Part shown: in pieces, positions 57,745-64,000 of the stretch | How the letters are laid out: the number at the start of each line of letters is the position of its first letter | How positions within the stretch are numbered: the first letter of the stretch is position 1 | Assembly: GCA_910585015.1 (NCBI GenBank) | Contig: CAJUCT010000001.1 | Coordinates: forward strand, 170,325 to 234,324 | Direction of reading: 5' to 3' | DNA length: 64,000 nucleotides | From: an uncultured Acetatifactor sp. | GTDB taxonomy: Bacteria > Bacillota > Clostridia > Lachnospirales > Lachnospiraceae | Program-made: the position numbers and the translations under genes | Notes under the pieces: model-generated | Told to the model about the DNA's origin: nothing | Database searches by the model: none | Seen by the model: only the letters and a program-made list of their open reading frames with translations

Positions 57745-58665
57745 ATGAAACGAATTATGGCGGCGCTGCTTACACTGATCTGTCTGATTACCCTTGTTGC
57801 CTGCAAGCAGGAACTGGTGGATCAGTCCAAGATCTATTCGGTCTACTATGTGAGCAACTCCGAGACTAAGATAGAGATGCATGAGCACTATATGGAGGCG
57901 GAGGATCTGGAGAGCCAGGTGACGGAACTCTTGAATGCGCTGGCAACCACTCCGGCAAAGCTGGAGTACAAGGCTCCCCTTAATATGGGCTTTCAGGTGC
58001 AGAGTGTGGATGTAAATATGGGCAAGGTGCATCTGGATATGACAGAAAATTATAACAGTTTGTCAACCACCACGGAGGTACTGGTACGAGCGGCTATCGT
58101 GAGGACGCTGACCCAGCTGAATCAGATCAATTTTGTGTCCATCACCGTGAACGGCAATCCCCTGCTGGATTCCCTGGGAAACATTGTGTCCACTATGAAC
58201 AGGGATCAGTTTGTGGAAAATGACGGCAATGCCATCAATACTTATGAGGAGATCACGCTGAAACTTTATTTCGCCAATGAGGCAGGGGACCAGCTGATTG
58301 CGGCCAACCGTACCAGGGAGTACAGCACCAATATTTCACCGGAGAAGTTGATTGTGGAGGAACTGATCAAAGGCCCCAGCAGGGAGGGGCTGTACCCCAC
58401 CATCAATCCGTCTACCAAGGTGGCCAGCGTGACCACCAGGGACGGGGTGTGTTATGTCAATCTGGATGAAACATTTCTCACGCAGCCCTACAATGTAACG
58501 GCGGATGTGACGATATACTCTATCGCCAACTCCCTGGCGGAACTGAGCCATGTGAACCGTGTCCAGATATCCGTCAATGGGGACAATTCCGGCATATACC
58601 GGGAAAAATACAGTCTGACCACTTATTTTGAACGCAATCTGGATATTGTAACGACTTTAGAATAG
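57745..58665 (+). CDS. GerMN domain lipoprotein
   Basis: A 306-residue lipoprotein (signal KRIMAALLTLICLITLVACK with lipobox LVAC) carrying two GerMN domains: about residues 60-160 (SVDVNMGKVHLDMTENY, VRAAIVRTLTQLNQINFVSI) and about 200-295 (VEELIKGPSREGLYP, SVTTRDGVCYVNLDETF, YSIANSLAELSHVNRVQISV). GerM is a spore germination protein; LpqB of actinobacteria also carries GerMN and acts on the MtrB sensor. AGGAGGAGCGG precedes the ATG. The RR-HK-GerMN order is the same as mtrA-mtrB-lpqB. Confidence 0.9.
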   Translation: MKRIMAALLTLICLITLVACKQELVDQSKIYSVYYVSNSETKIEMHEHYMEAEDLESQVTELLNALATTPAKLEYKAPLNMGFQVQSVDVNMGKVHLDMTENYNSLSTTTEVLVRAAIVRTLTQLNQINFVSITVNGNPLLDSLGNIVSTMNRDQFVENDGNAINTYEEITLKLYFANEAGDQLIAANRTREYSTNISPEKLIVEELIKGPSREGLYPTINPSTKVASVTTRDGVCYVNLDETFLTQPYNVTADVTIYSIANSLAELSHVNRVQISVNGDNSGIYREKYSLTTYFERNLDIVTTLE

Positions 58666-58700
58666 TATGAGGAGAACTTTTGGTGTGACTAATTATTTAT

Positions 58701-58726
58701 GCCTGCGCAAAGCAGGCGGACAGGAG
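58701..58726 (+). promoter_or_regulatory. Leader hairpin of comEC
   Basis: GCCTGC (58701-58706) pairs with GCAGGC (58712-58717) around a five-base loop; AGGAG follows at 58722-58726, five bases before the TTG start. Confidence 0.5.
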
Positions 58727-58731
58727 TATGA

Positions 58732-61170
58732 TTGGGAGGAATACGGAGACCGCTTTTATGCGGCTGTCTGGCTCTGATCACAGTCATTGTGCTCTGGCAG
58801 CGGCTGGAAAACCCGCCGCCCTGGGAGTCGGAGTTGTCCCGACAGTTCTGCGGGGAGGAGCCGTTCCGTAAGGAACTGTCGGTGACTGTGACCGGCCAGG
58901 TATACGAGAAGGAAGTCCGTACTCTGTACGGCGAGGAAATTCTAATTCTTTATCTGAGATCTGTTACCGTATCGTCTGATACGGAATCGGGGGACGGAGT
59001 ATCTGTCCCGGATATTTCAGGACAAAAAGTAAATGACAGACTGATATGCCAGCTGGCAGCGGACCAGGCGGTATGGGAGTGCGTGTCCGCGGAGGAGACA
59101 GCCGGGGACGAAGGGGCGGCGTGGCGGTTGTGGGAGCATATCAGCCTTGGCCGCCAGGTGGCCGTACAGGGCCGGCTGGAACTTTATCAGCGCGCCGCCA
59201 ACCCGGGAGAGTGGGACAACGCGGATTACAATTTGATCACCGGTGTAGCGGGACGGCTGAAGCAGGCTACACTCCTGGGCAGCGACAATGGGCAGTGGCG
59301 GATCCGGGAGGGATTGCTGCGCCTTCGCCATATCTTGAAGGAAAGGCTCTATCGGGCGCTTCCGCCCAGCGAGGCATCCGTCCTGGCCAAAATGATGCTG
59401 GGAGAAAAATACGGGCTGGATCAGGAACTGAAGGAACTGTACCAAAGTAATGGCATTGCCCATGTACTGGCCATCTCCGGCCTGCATATCACCCTGCTGG
59501 GCATGGGGCTTTACGGGCTGCTGCGCCGGTGCGGCTGTCCCATTGTGCCGGCGGCCATAGCCGGGGGCGGCATAATTCTGCTCTATGGCGGCATGGTGGG
59601 CTGGGGCATATCGGCGGTCCGTGCCATAGGCATGTACCTGATCCGTATGTTGGGAGAGATCTGGGGTAAACGCTACGATATGCTGACCGCCATGGGAATA
59701 TTGGCGGCGGGAATGGTGTGCCATAATCCCAGGTTAGTGTACCACTGCGGATTTCTGCTGTCTTTCGGGGCAACAGCAGGCATGGGGCTGGTATATCCTT
59801 CACTGTTGGAGCTGCCTGTAAATGCGGGACTTGAAAGACTGATTCGCGGCAGGCGGCAGGCATACAGGACACATGAGAGAAGGAGGGGCAAGGGCAGAGC
59901 CGACAGGGTGTTTTGGGAAAACAAGGGGCTGCGGCTACTTCAAAGCCTGCTCCGGGGGCTGCTGGCCAGCCTGTCCGTCACTTTGGCCACATTGCCAGTT
60001 CAACTCTGGTTTTTCTATCAGATTCCGGTCTACGGCATTCTGCTGAATTTGATTGTACTCCCATTGATGGGCCTGCTGCTGGCCGGAGGATTGATATTGA
60101 TGATTTTTCCCGCCGCGCTGCCGGTGAGATGGGGAGTAATGGGGATACTGGGCCTGTATGAACAGGTGTGCCGTCTGGCCGAAGATCTGCCGGGGCATCT
60201 GTGGATTACCGGCTGCCCTAAACCATGGCAGATTGCCGTATACTACGGGATTTTGACCGTTGCGGCCGCACTGCTGAAGCGATACGGAAATCGTTCATCG
60301 GCCCCCTCGCCAGGGGAGAGCAGAGTTGGTCTGCTTTTGTTGACTATGGCGGTCATACTCCTTACAAGGCGCAGGGGCGGCGGCTTTACGCTCACCATGC
60401 TGGATGTGGGCCAGGGGGACTGCATCTGCGTGAATACCGGCCAGGGCCAGGTCTATCTGTTTGACGGGGGGAGCAGCAGCCGCAGCCAGGTGGGGGAGTA
60501 TGTGTTGATCCCTTATCTGAAGTATCAGGGGATTCATACTATAGACGGCATCTTTCTGTCCCATGGGGATCAGGATCATATCAATGCCGTAAGGGAACTG
60601 CTCTCGGACAGCGGGGGAATACGTCTCAAGGCTCTGTACCTGCCCCAGATAGCCGGGCCTTTGCCGCAGCCGCTGGAGGAATTGCGGCTGCTGGCCCGGG
60701 AGGCGGGCTGCCGGGTGGAATATCTCTCCCGGGGAAAAGGCTGGCAGCAGGGAGATTTCCGGCTGACATGTCTGTGGCCCGGGGCGGGGTATGACGGGGA
60801 TGACAACGCAGGCTCCGCCTGCTATCTGTTGGAGGAAAAGGACTTCCGGGTATTGCTCACCGGGGATGTGGAGGGAGAGGGGGAAAGGGAACTGACGGCA
60901 TATCTGGAAACCATGGGCTTGCCCGGACTGGATGTGCTCAAGGTGGCCCATCATGGTTCCCGGTATTCCACCTCGGATGCCTTTTTACAGGCTGTTACAC
61001 CCCGGCTGGCCCTGATCTCAGCGGGCCGGAACAATGCCTATGGACATCCCCATGAGGAGACCCTTGAGCGGCTGGAAAAAGTGGGATGTCTGCCCCTGCA
61101 GACGGCAGATAGCGGAGCCATAACGGTGTACTATATACATAACAGAATGGAAGTTAAAATATTTCGGTGA
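58732..61170 (+). CDS. comEC: ComEC/Rec2 DNA uptake channel
   Basis: An 812-residue protein starting at TTG (58732): an in-frame stop lies directly before it and the nearby ATG (58728) is in another frame. It has an N-terminal OB-like extracytoplasmic domain (DUF4131), a central competence domain with about ten helices (LAISGLHITLLGMGLYGLL, GWGISAVRAIGMYLIRMLG, LIVLPLMGLLLAGGLIL), and a C-terminal metallo-beta-lactamase domain (MLDVGQGDCICVNTGQG, FLSHGDQDHINAVRELL, VLLTGDVEGEGERELT, VAHHGSRYSTS). It forms the channel for single-stranded DNA import. Confidence 0.94.
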   Translation: MGGIRRPLLCGCLALITVIVLWQRLENPPPWESELSRQFCGEEPFRKELSVTVTGQVYEKEVRTLYGEEILILYLRSVTVSSDTESGDGVSVPDISGQKVNDRLICQLAADQAVWECVSAEETAGDEGAAWRLWEHISLGRQVAVQGRLELYQRAANPGEWDNADYNLITGVAGRLKQATLLGSDNGQWRIREGLLRLRHILKERLYRALPPSEASVLAKMMLGEKYGLDQELKELYQSNGIAHVLAISGLHITLLGMGLYGLLRRCGCPIVPAAIAGGGIILLYGGMVGWGISAVRAIGMYLIRMLGEIWGKRYDMLTAMGILAAGMVCHNPRLVYHCGFLLSFGATAGMGLVYPSLLELPVNAGLERLIRGRRQAYRTHERRRGKGRADRVFWENKGLRLLQSLLRGLLASLSVTLATLPVQLWFFYQIPVYGILLNLIVLPLMGLLLAGGLILMIFPAALPVRWGVMGILGLYEQVCRLAEDLPGHLWITGCPKPWQIAVYYGILTVAAALLKRYGNRSSAPSPGESRVGLLLLTMAVILLTRRRGGGFTLTMLDVGQGDCICVNTGQGQVYLFDGGSSSRSQVGEYVLIPYLKYQGIHTIDGIFLSHGDQDHINAVRELLSDSGGIRLKALYLPQIAGPLPQPLEELRLLAREAGCRVEYLSRGKGWQQGDFRLTCLWPGAGYDGDDNAGSACYLLEEKDFRVLLTGDVEGEGERELTAYLETMGLPGLDVLKVAHHGSRYSTSDAFLQAVTPRLALISAGRNNAYGHPHEETLERLEKVGCLPLQTADSGAITVYYIHNRMEVKIFR

Positions 61171-61187
61171 TAAATTCAAATTTAGTA

Positions 61188-61216
61188 TTGACACACCCTA
61201 TTGAATAGGGTATCAT
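61188..61216 (+). promoter_or_regulatory. Promoter and operator of the toxin-antitoxin pair
   Basis: TTGACA (61188-61193) and TATCAT (61211-61216) are separated by 17 bases. The spacer is filled by a palindrome, ACCCTATTGAATAGGGT (61195-61211). A repressor bound there would block RNA polymerase; this is the layout of an autoregulated toxin-antitoxin operon. Confidence 0.8.
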
Positions 61217-61233
61217 GAGAGAAAGGAAAACGA

Positions 61234-61578
61234 ATGACAAGAACTTTTATACAGACCAGAGAGTTTATTAAGAATTGGGAGGATTTGGGATTAAATGATG
61301 ATGACCTGCGGCGTCTGGAACTGTTAATTATGAGTGACCCGCAGATTGGAGTGGCCATGCGGGGAAACGGAAAGCTGCGAAAGCTTCGCTTCGCGTTGGA
61401 AAACAGGGGAAAAAGCGGCAGCGCAAGAGTCTGCTATGTGGATTTTCTGGCGTTGGAAACGGTTTACCTGATCACGGTATATCCCAAGAGCGTTAAAGAG
61501 AACCTGACAAACGCGGAACGGAATAACATTAAAAAAATGATAGATCAGCTGGAACAAAATATAATGACGGAGGTATGA
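61234..61578 (+). CDS. RelE/HigB-type toxin
   Basis: A 114-residue protein of the RelE/ParE superfamily in its HigB-like form (FIQTREFIKNWEDLGLNDDD, GVAMRGNGKLRKLRFALEN, GSARVCYVDFLALETVYLI, YPKSVKENLTNAERNNIKKM). The conserved RKLRFA and RVCYVDF patterns and terminal lysine-rich helix match phage-derived Gp49-like/HigB toxins. GAAAGGAAAA precedes the ATG. It lies three bases before the antitoxin gene. Confidence 0.88.
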   Translation: MTRTFIQTREFIKNWEDLGLNDDDLRRLELLIMSDPQIGVAMRGNGKLRKLRFALENRGKSGSARVCYVDFLALETVYLITVYPKSVKENLTNAERNNIKKMIDQLEQNIMTEV

Positions 61579-61581
61579 GCA

Positions 61582-61899
61582 ATGAACAGAGCGTATGAGA
61601 GTATCATGACAGGATTGACAGAGGCTGTGGAGGATGTTAAGGAGAAGAAGCTTCCCCGGCGCGTCGTGACGGTTTTGCCTGTAAAGGAATATCAGGCCGA
61701 GGAGGTCAAGGCCATCAGGAACAAGACGGGCCTCTCCCAGAAACTGTTCGCAGGCTATATGGGGGTTTCTGACAAGACGGTGGAGGCATGGGAATCAGGC
61801 AAAAACCATCCCTCCGGAGCAGCCAGCAGGATACTGAACATGATGGAGATGGACGAAGAACTGGTATCCAATTTCCCGTTTGTACAGACCACTGTATAA
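61582..61899 (+). CDS. HigA/Xre-type antitoxin
   Basis: A 105-residue protein with an N-terminal toxin-binding part (YESIMTGLTEAVEDVKEKKL) and an HTH_3 domain (VKAIRNKTGLSQKLFAGYMG, SDKTVEAWESGKNHPSGAAS). The HTH is expected to bind the palindrome in the promoter. The gene order toxin-antitoxin is that of higBA. GGAGG precedes the ATG. Confidence 0.9.
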   Translation: MNRAYESIMTGLTEAVEDVKEKKLPRRVVTVLPVKEYQAEEVKAIRNKTGLSQKLFAGYMGVSDKTVEAWESGKNHPSGAASRILNMMEMDEELVSNFPFVQTTV

Positions 61900-61915
61900 A
61901 GGGCGGGGGGACACT

Positions 61916-62644
61916 ATGTGCAAGAGTGTACAGAGAGGCTATGTTCCCGGTGATCCGACAGAATTTGGCGCCGCCGCAGTTCCCGAACTGCACAGGGCGG
62001 CACAGAATCTGTATTATTTGCTGAACCAGGGCTATCCCATCAAAGGGGCATCCGTGTTTGTGGGAAACCACTACCTGCTGTCGGAGCGGCAGCGGATGGC
62101 GCTGGTGAGGGCCGTATCTTCCCGGGAGAACATAGAGAATAGAAAGGATAAGGAACTCCATGAACTCCCAGAAGGCTGTGCAGTGCATATCGACGGCTTT
62201 AACACAATCATCACCCTGGAGGTCGCCCTGTCCGGATCCCTGCTGCTGAAGTGTATGGATGGAACTGTCCGGGATTTGGCGGCCCTAAGAGGTTCATATC
62301 GTCTGATTGACAAGACTTCGCAGGCGATCCTGATGACAGGCAGGATGCTGGAGAAAAGCGGTGTCGGCAAGGCAGTGTTCTACCTGGATTCCCCGGTATC
62401 CAACTCCGGGAGGCTGAAAGAACAGATAGGAACGCTGCTGGGGGATTTTCCTTTTGAACTGCAATTGGAAGTTATCCACAATGTGGATGTCACATTGGAG
62501 TCTCTGGAAAATGTCATAACCAGTGATGCCATCATTCTGGACAAATGCCAGAGTTGGTTTAATCTAAACGGCAGGATCATCGAAGAAGAGATGGGAGAGT
62601 ATCCTTTTGTGGATTTCGCTTCCGGGGTGATATCCGAATACTGA
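61916..62644 (+). CDS. DUF434 domain protein
   Basis: A 242-residue soluble protein with N-terminal DUF434 (GDPTEFGAAAVPELHRAAQN, VGNHYLLSERQRMALVRAVS) and a C-terminal DUF5616-like region (VHIDGFNTIITLEVALSGSL, YLDSPVSNSGRLKEQIG, VDVTLESLENVITSDAIILD). The family is uncharacterised but conserved in anaerobes and archaea; acidic Asp residues are arranged as in nuclease-like folds. It follows the antitoxin by 16 bases. Confidence 0.8.
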   Translation: MCKSVQRGYVPGDPTEFGAAAVPELHRAAQNLYYLLNQGYPIKGASVFVGNHYLLSERQRMALVRAVSSRENIENRKDKELHELPEGCAVHIDGFNTIITLEVALSGSLLLKCMDGTVRDLAALRGSYRLIDKTSQAILMTGRMLEKSGVGKAVFYLDSPVSNSGRLKEQIGTLLGDFPFELQLEVIHNVDVTLESLENVITSDAIILDKCQSWFNLNGRIIEEEMGEYPFVDFASGVISEY

Positions 62645-62692
62645 TTGGCCCAATATCGAAGGAGAATCTTGCGATACGCATAGTGAGATAAA

Positions 62693-63107
62693 TGATGAAA
62701 AGTAAGAGTCTAAAAAAACATTTGTCCTTGGTGGTGAACTGATTCCCTATTTCCTGAATTATGACGGCCTCAAAGCGGAACGGGAATGGTGTGAGCAGTT
62801 GAAGGATGATGGAAACTGTATAGTCTATCACAATGAAGAGGATATTATTCTAAATATTTCCAACCAGTATGACGTGTTCTTCAATTTCACCCACATGACG
62901 CCGAACTGGAGGATTGGCAATATGAAGACAGATGACCGGGAGGAACTGATCCGCAGGATCGTGGAGGAGGATACACAGGCGCTGAATCTGGCGAGAAACA
63001 TTACAGTCGGGGAACTGGTCAGGAGATACGGCGACTTCCATTCGGACAAGGGTTTTTCGCAGGAAGACTATGAGAGTTATCTGTTGAACTGTTATGTTGA
63101 CGGATAG
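62693..63107 (+). pseudogene. Gene with frameshift in an A-run
   Basis: The ATG at 62693 opens a frame (MMKSKSLKKH...) that stops at 62746. The +1 frame continues KTFVLGGELIPYFLNYDGLK and then an intact 102-residue stretch (YHNEEDIILNISNQYDVFFN, MKTDDREELIRRIVEEDTQA, ITVGELVRRYGDFHSDKGF). The A-run at 62712-62718 has seven A; eight would join both parts into about 138 residues. Small soluble protein, family not recognised. It may be a mutation, an assembly error or slippage control. Confidence 0.6.
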
Positions 63108-63377
63108 TAGTGTGAGAAGAACTTCCAGTCGCTTACGGTAAAAACTCATATATGGATTTTTACAAGGCCGAAAACATAATTTCCAATGTCGTTACCTACA
63201 AGAATAAAGTAAAAGTGGAGAACTTGTGAGAAGATGGAGGTCAACGCACTATTTGTGCATAGGGGGTGAGCCGGAGAAGTTCTTCGGATTATATGTCGCC
63301 CGCGCCGGATTTTCGGCATGGCATTGTCGATAGTAATATTCATGCCATTATAAATATGCCTTAAAACAGGAGTTGAT
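63108..63377 (+). other. Intergenic region with a gene remnant
   Basis: A 25-codon frame at 63152-63229 (MDFYKAENIISNVVTYKNKV, then KVENL) has protein-like composition but no good ribosome binding site. AACTTCCAG-like and GAGAAG words repeat (63112-63124 and 63225-63236). It looks like the remains of a small gene. Confidence 0.3.
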
Positions 63378-64000
63378 ATGAAAAAAGAGGACTGCCATAA
63401 AATTCTGTTCCGTGCATTCGGCAAAGAAATAACTATATATCCCAGCATTACATCCGGCAGGCCCATCGTATACCTGAATACCTTTGAGGGGGAGGGAGAA
63501 AGGGCATATCAGATGCTGCGGGATGCAGAGTGCCCGGATTTCACCCTTGTGACCATAAGCGGGTTGGCCTGGCACCATGATTTGACCCCCTGGGAGATGC
63601 CTCCTGTCTCAGAAGGCGCTCCTCCCTGCACAGGAGGGGCAGGAGAATATCTGCGGCTTTTGACGGAGGAAATTCTCCCGGAGGCGGAGGCGGCATTGCT
63701 GGGGCCTGTATCCTGGAGAGGTCTTGCGGGCTATTCTCTGGCAGGGCTGTTCGCCATATACGCAGCCTGTCAGACACCGGTTTTTTCAAGAATAGCCAGC
63801 ATGTCCGGATCGCTGTGGTTCCCGGGCTTTTGGGAATATGTCTCTGCTCATGACATGGCAGGTGACATAACGCACATGTATCTATCCCTTGGCGACAGAG
63901 AATGCAGGACCGGGAACCCCTATATGAAAACAGTGCAGGAGTACACGGGAGAAATAGCCGCCCTTTGTACGCAGAAGGGGATTGATACAATGTTTCAGCT
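63378..64000 (+). CDS. Alpha/beta hydrolase esterase (cut by window end)
   Basis: The gene starts at ATG 63378 (AGGAG at 63368-63372) and runs off the window after about 207 residues. The product is an esterase of the IroE/Fes-like (esterase D) group without signal peptide: IVYLNTFEGEGERAYQML, the nucleophile elbow RGLAGYSLAGLFAIYA (GxSxG; Ser in GYSLAG) and MYLSLGDRECRTGNPYM, which normally holds the Asp of the triad. The His should lie past the window end. A role in siderophore or small ester hydrolysis is possible. Confidence 0.82.
   Translation, partial: MKKEDCHKILFRAFGKEITIYPSITSGRPIVYLNTFEGEGERAYQMLRDAECPDFTLVTISGLAWHHDLTPWEMPPVSEGAPPCTGGAGEYLRLLTEEILPEAEAALLGPVSWRGLAGYSLAGLFAIYAACQTPVFSRIASMSGSLWFPGFWEYVSAHDMAGDITHMYLSLGDRECRTGNPYMKTVQEYTGEIAALCTQKGIDTMFQ

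Noticed and set aside
1..64000. tRNA, rRNA genes or CRISPR arrays
   Set aside because: I looked for tRNA T-loop patterns, rRNA stretches and regularly spaced repeats and found none that hold up.

Overview
This 64 kb window is a chromosomal piece of a spore-forming, moderately high-GC Firmicute, most likely a gut Lachnospiraceae (Clostridia). The evidence is the spoIIAA-spoIIAB-sigF operon, the spoVA genes, AGGAGG-type ribosome binding sites, a T-box leader in front of valS, and several families typical of Clostridia (HAAS/DUF1700, DUF5721, CZB chemotaxis receptor, FprA). No rRNA, tRNA, CRISPR array, prophage or replication origin was seen. Most of the window is ordinary core genome in dense operons, crossed by an unusual number of small palindromic intergenic elements.

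Layout. 0-2.5 kb: PadR regulator, HAAS membrane protein and a DUF4097-like protein. 2.7-3.7 kb (-): ECF transporter S component. 3.9-7.2 kb: three exported-protein genes whose N-termini look damaged, two of them by a base missing from an A-run. 7.2-12 kb: valS with a T-box leader, folC and a small ORF. 12.2-16.8 kb: zinc-ribbon/TPR protein, spoIIA operon with sigF, GH25 lysozyme. 17.1-18.9 kb: spoVAA-AB-AC. 19.1-29.7 kb: GH5 glycosidase, DUF368 lipid-carrier transporter (-), CZB chemoreceptor (-), P-type cation ATPase, RsmF-type rRNA methylase, trpS and an SH3-like membrane protein. 29.8-36 kb: accessory segment with a DUF2262 protein, a small gene split by a degenerate Tn4451-like serine-recombinase element (about 31.13-34.12 kb) and a secreted YD-repeat-like protein. 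36.2-38.2 kb: spoVAD, a small ORF and spoVAE, so spoVA is split in two by about 17 kb. 38.3-41.5 kb: LTA-synthase-like sulfatase, DUF5721 and DUF1294 genes.

41.7-52.4 kb is an arginine locus: argG on the minus strand, then argC, argJ, argB and argD on the plus strand, interleaved with a GNAT acetyltransferase, FprA flavoprotein, a methyltransferase and unknown genes. Candidate ArgR boxes lie upstream of argG. Between argG and argC is a very large noncoding palindrome preceded by seven 11-bp tandem repeats. 52.6-61.2 kb: solute-binding protein, YdcZ transporter, ComEA, a response regulator/histidine kinase/GerMN-lipoprotein trio that recalls actinobacterial MtrA-MtrB-LpqB, and ComEC. 61.2-64 kb: a RelE/HigB-type toxin-antitoxin pair with an operator palindrome inside its promoter, a DUF434 gene, a frameshifted gene and a truncated esterase.

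The most distinctive signals are noncoding: (i) hairpins with a conserved GGAACTC loop and covarying stems in the leaders of spoVAC and of the ORF between spoVAD and spoVAE; (ii) at least four families of dispersed palindromic repeats, one with 67/67 identity in opposite orientations at 17.0 and 40.6 kb; (iii) the 43.2-43.5 kb palindrome; (iv) an apparently clean mobile-element insertion whose removal restores a reading frame; (v) three genes that would regain a normal N-terminus if one A were added to an A-run, which points to assembly error or slippage control.
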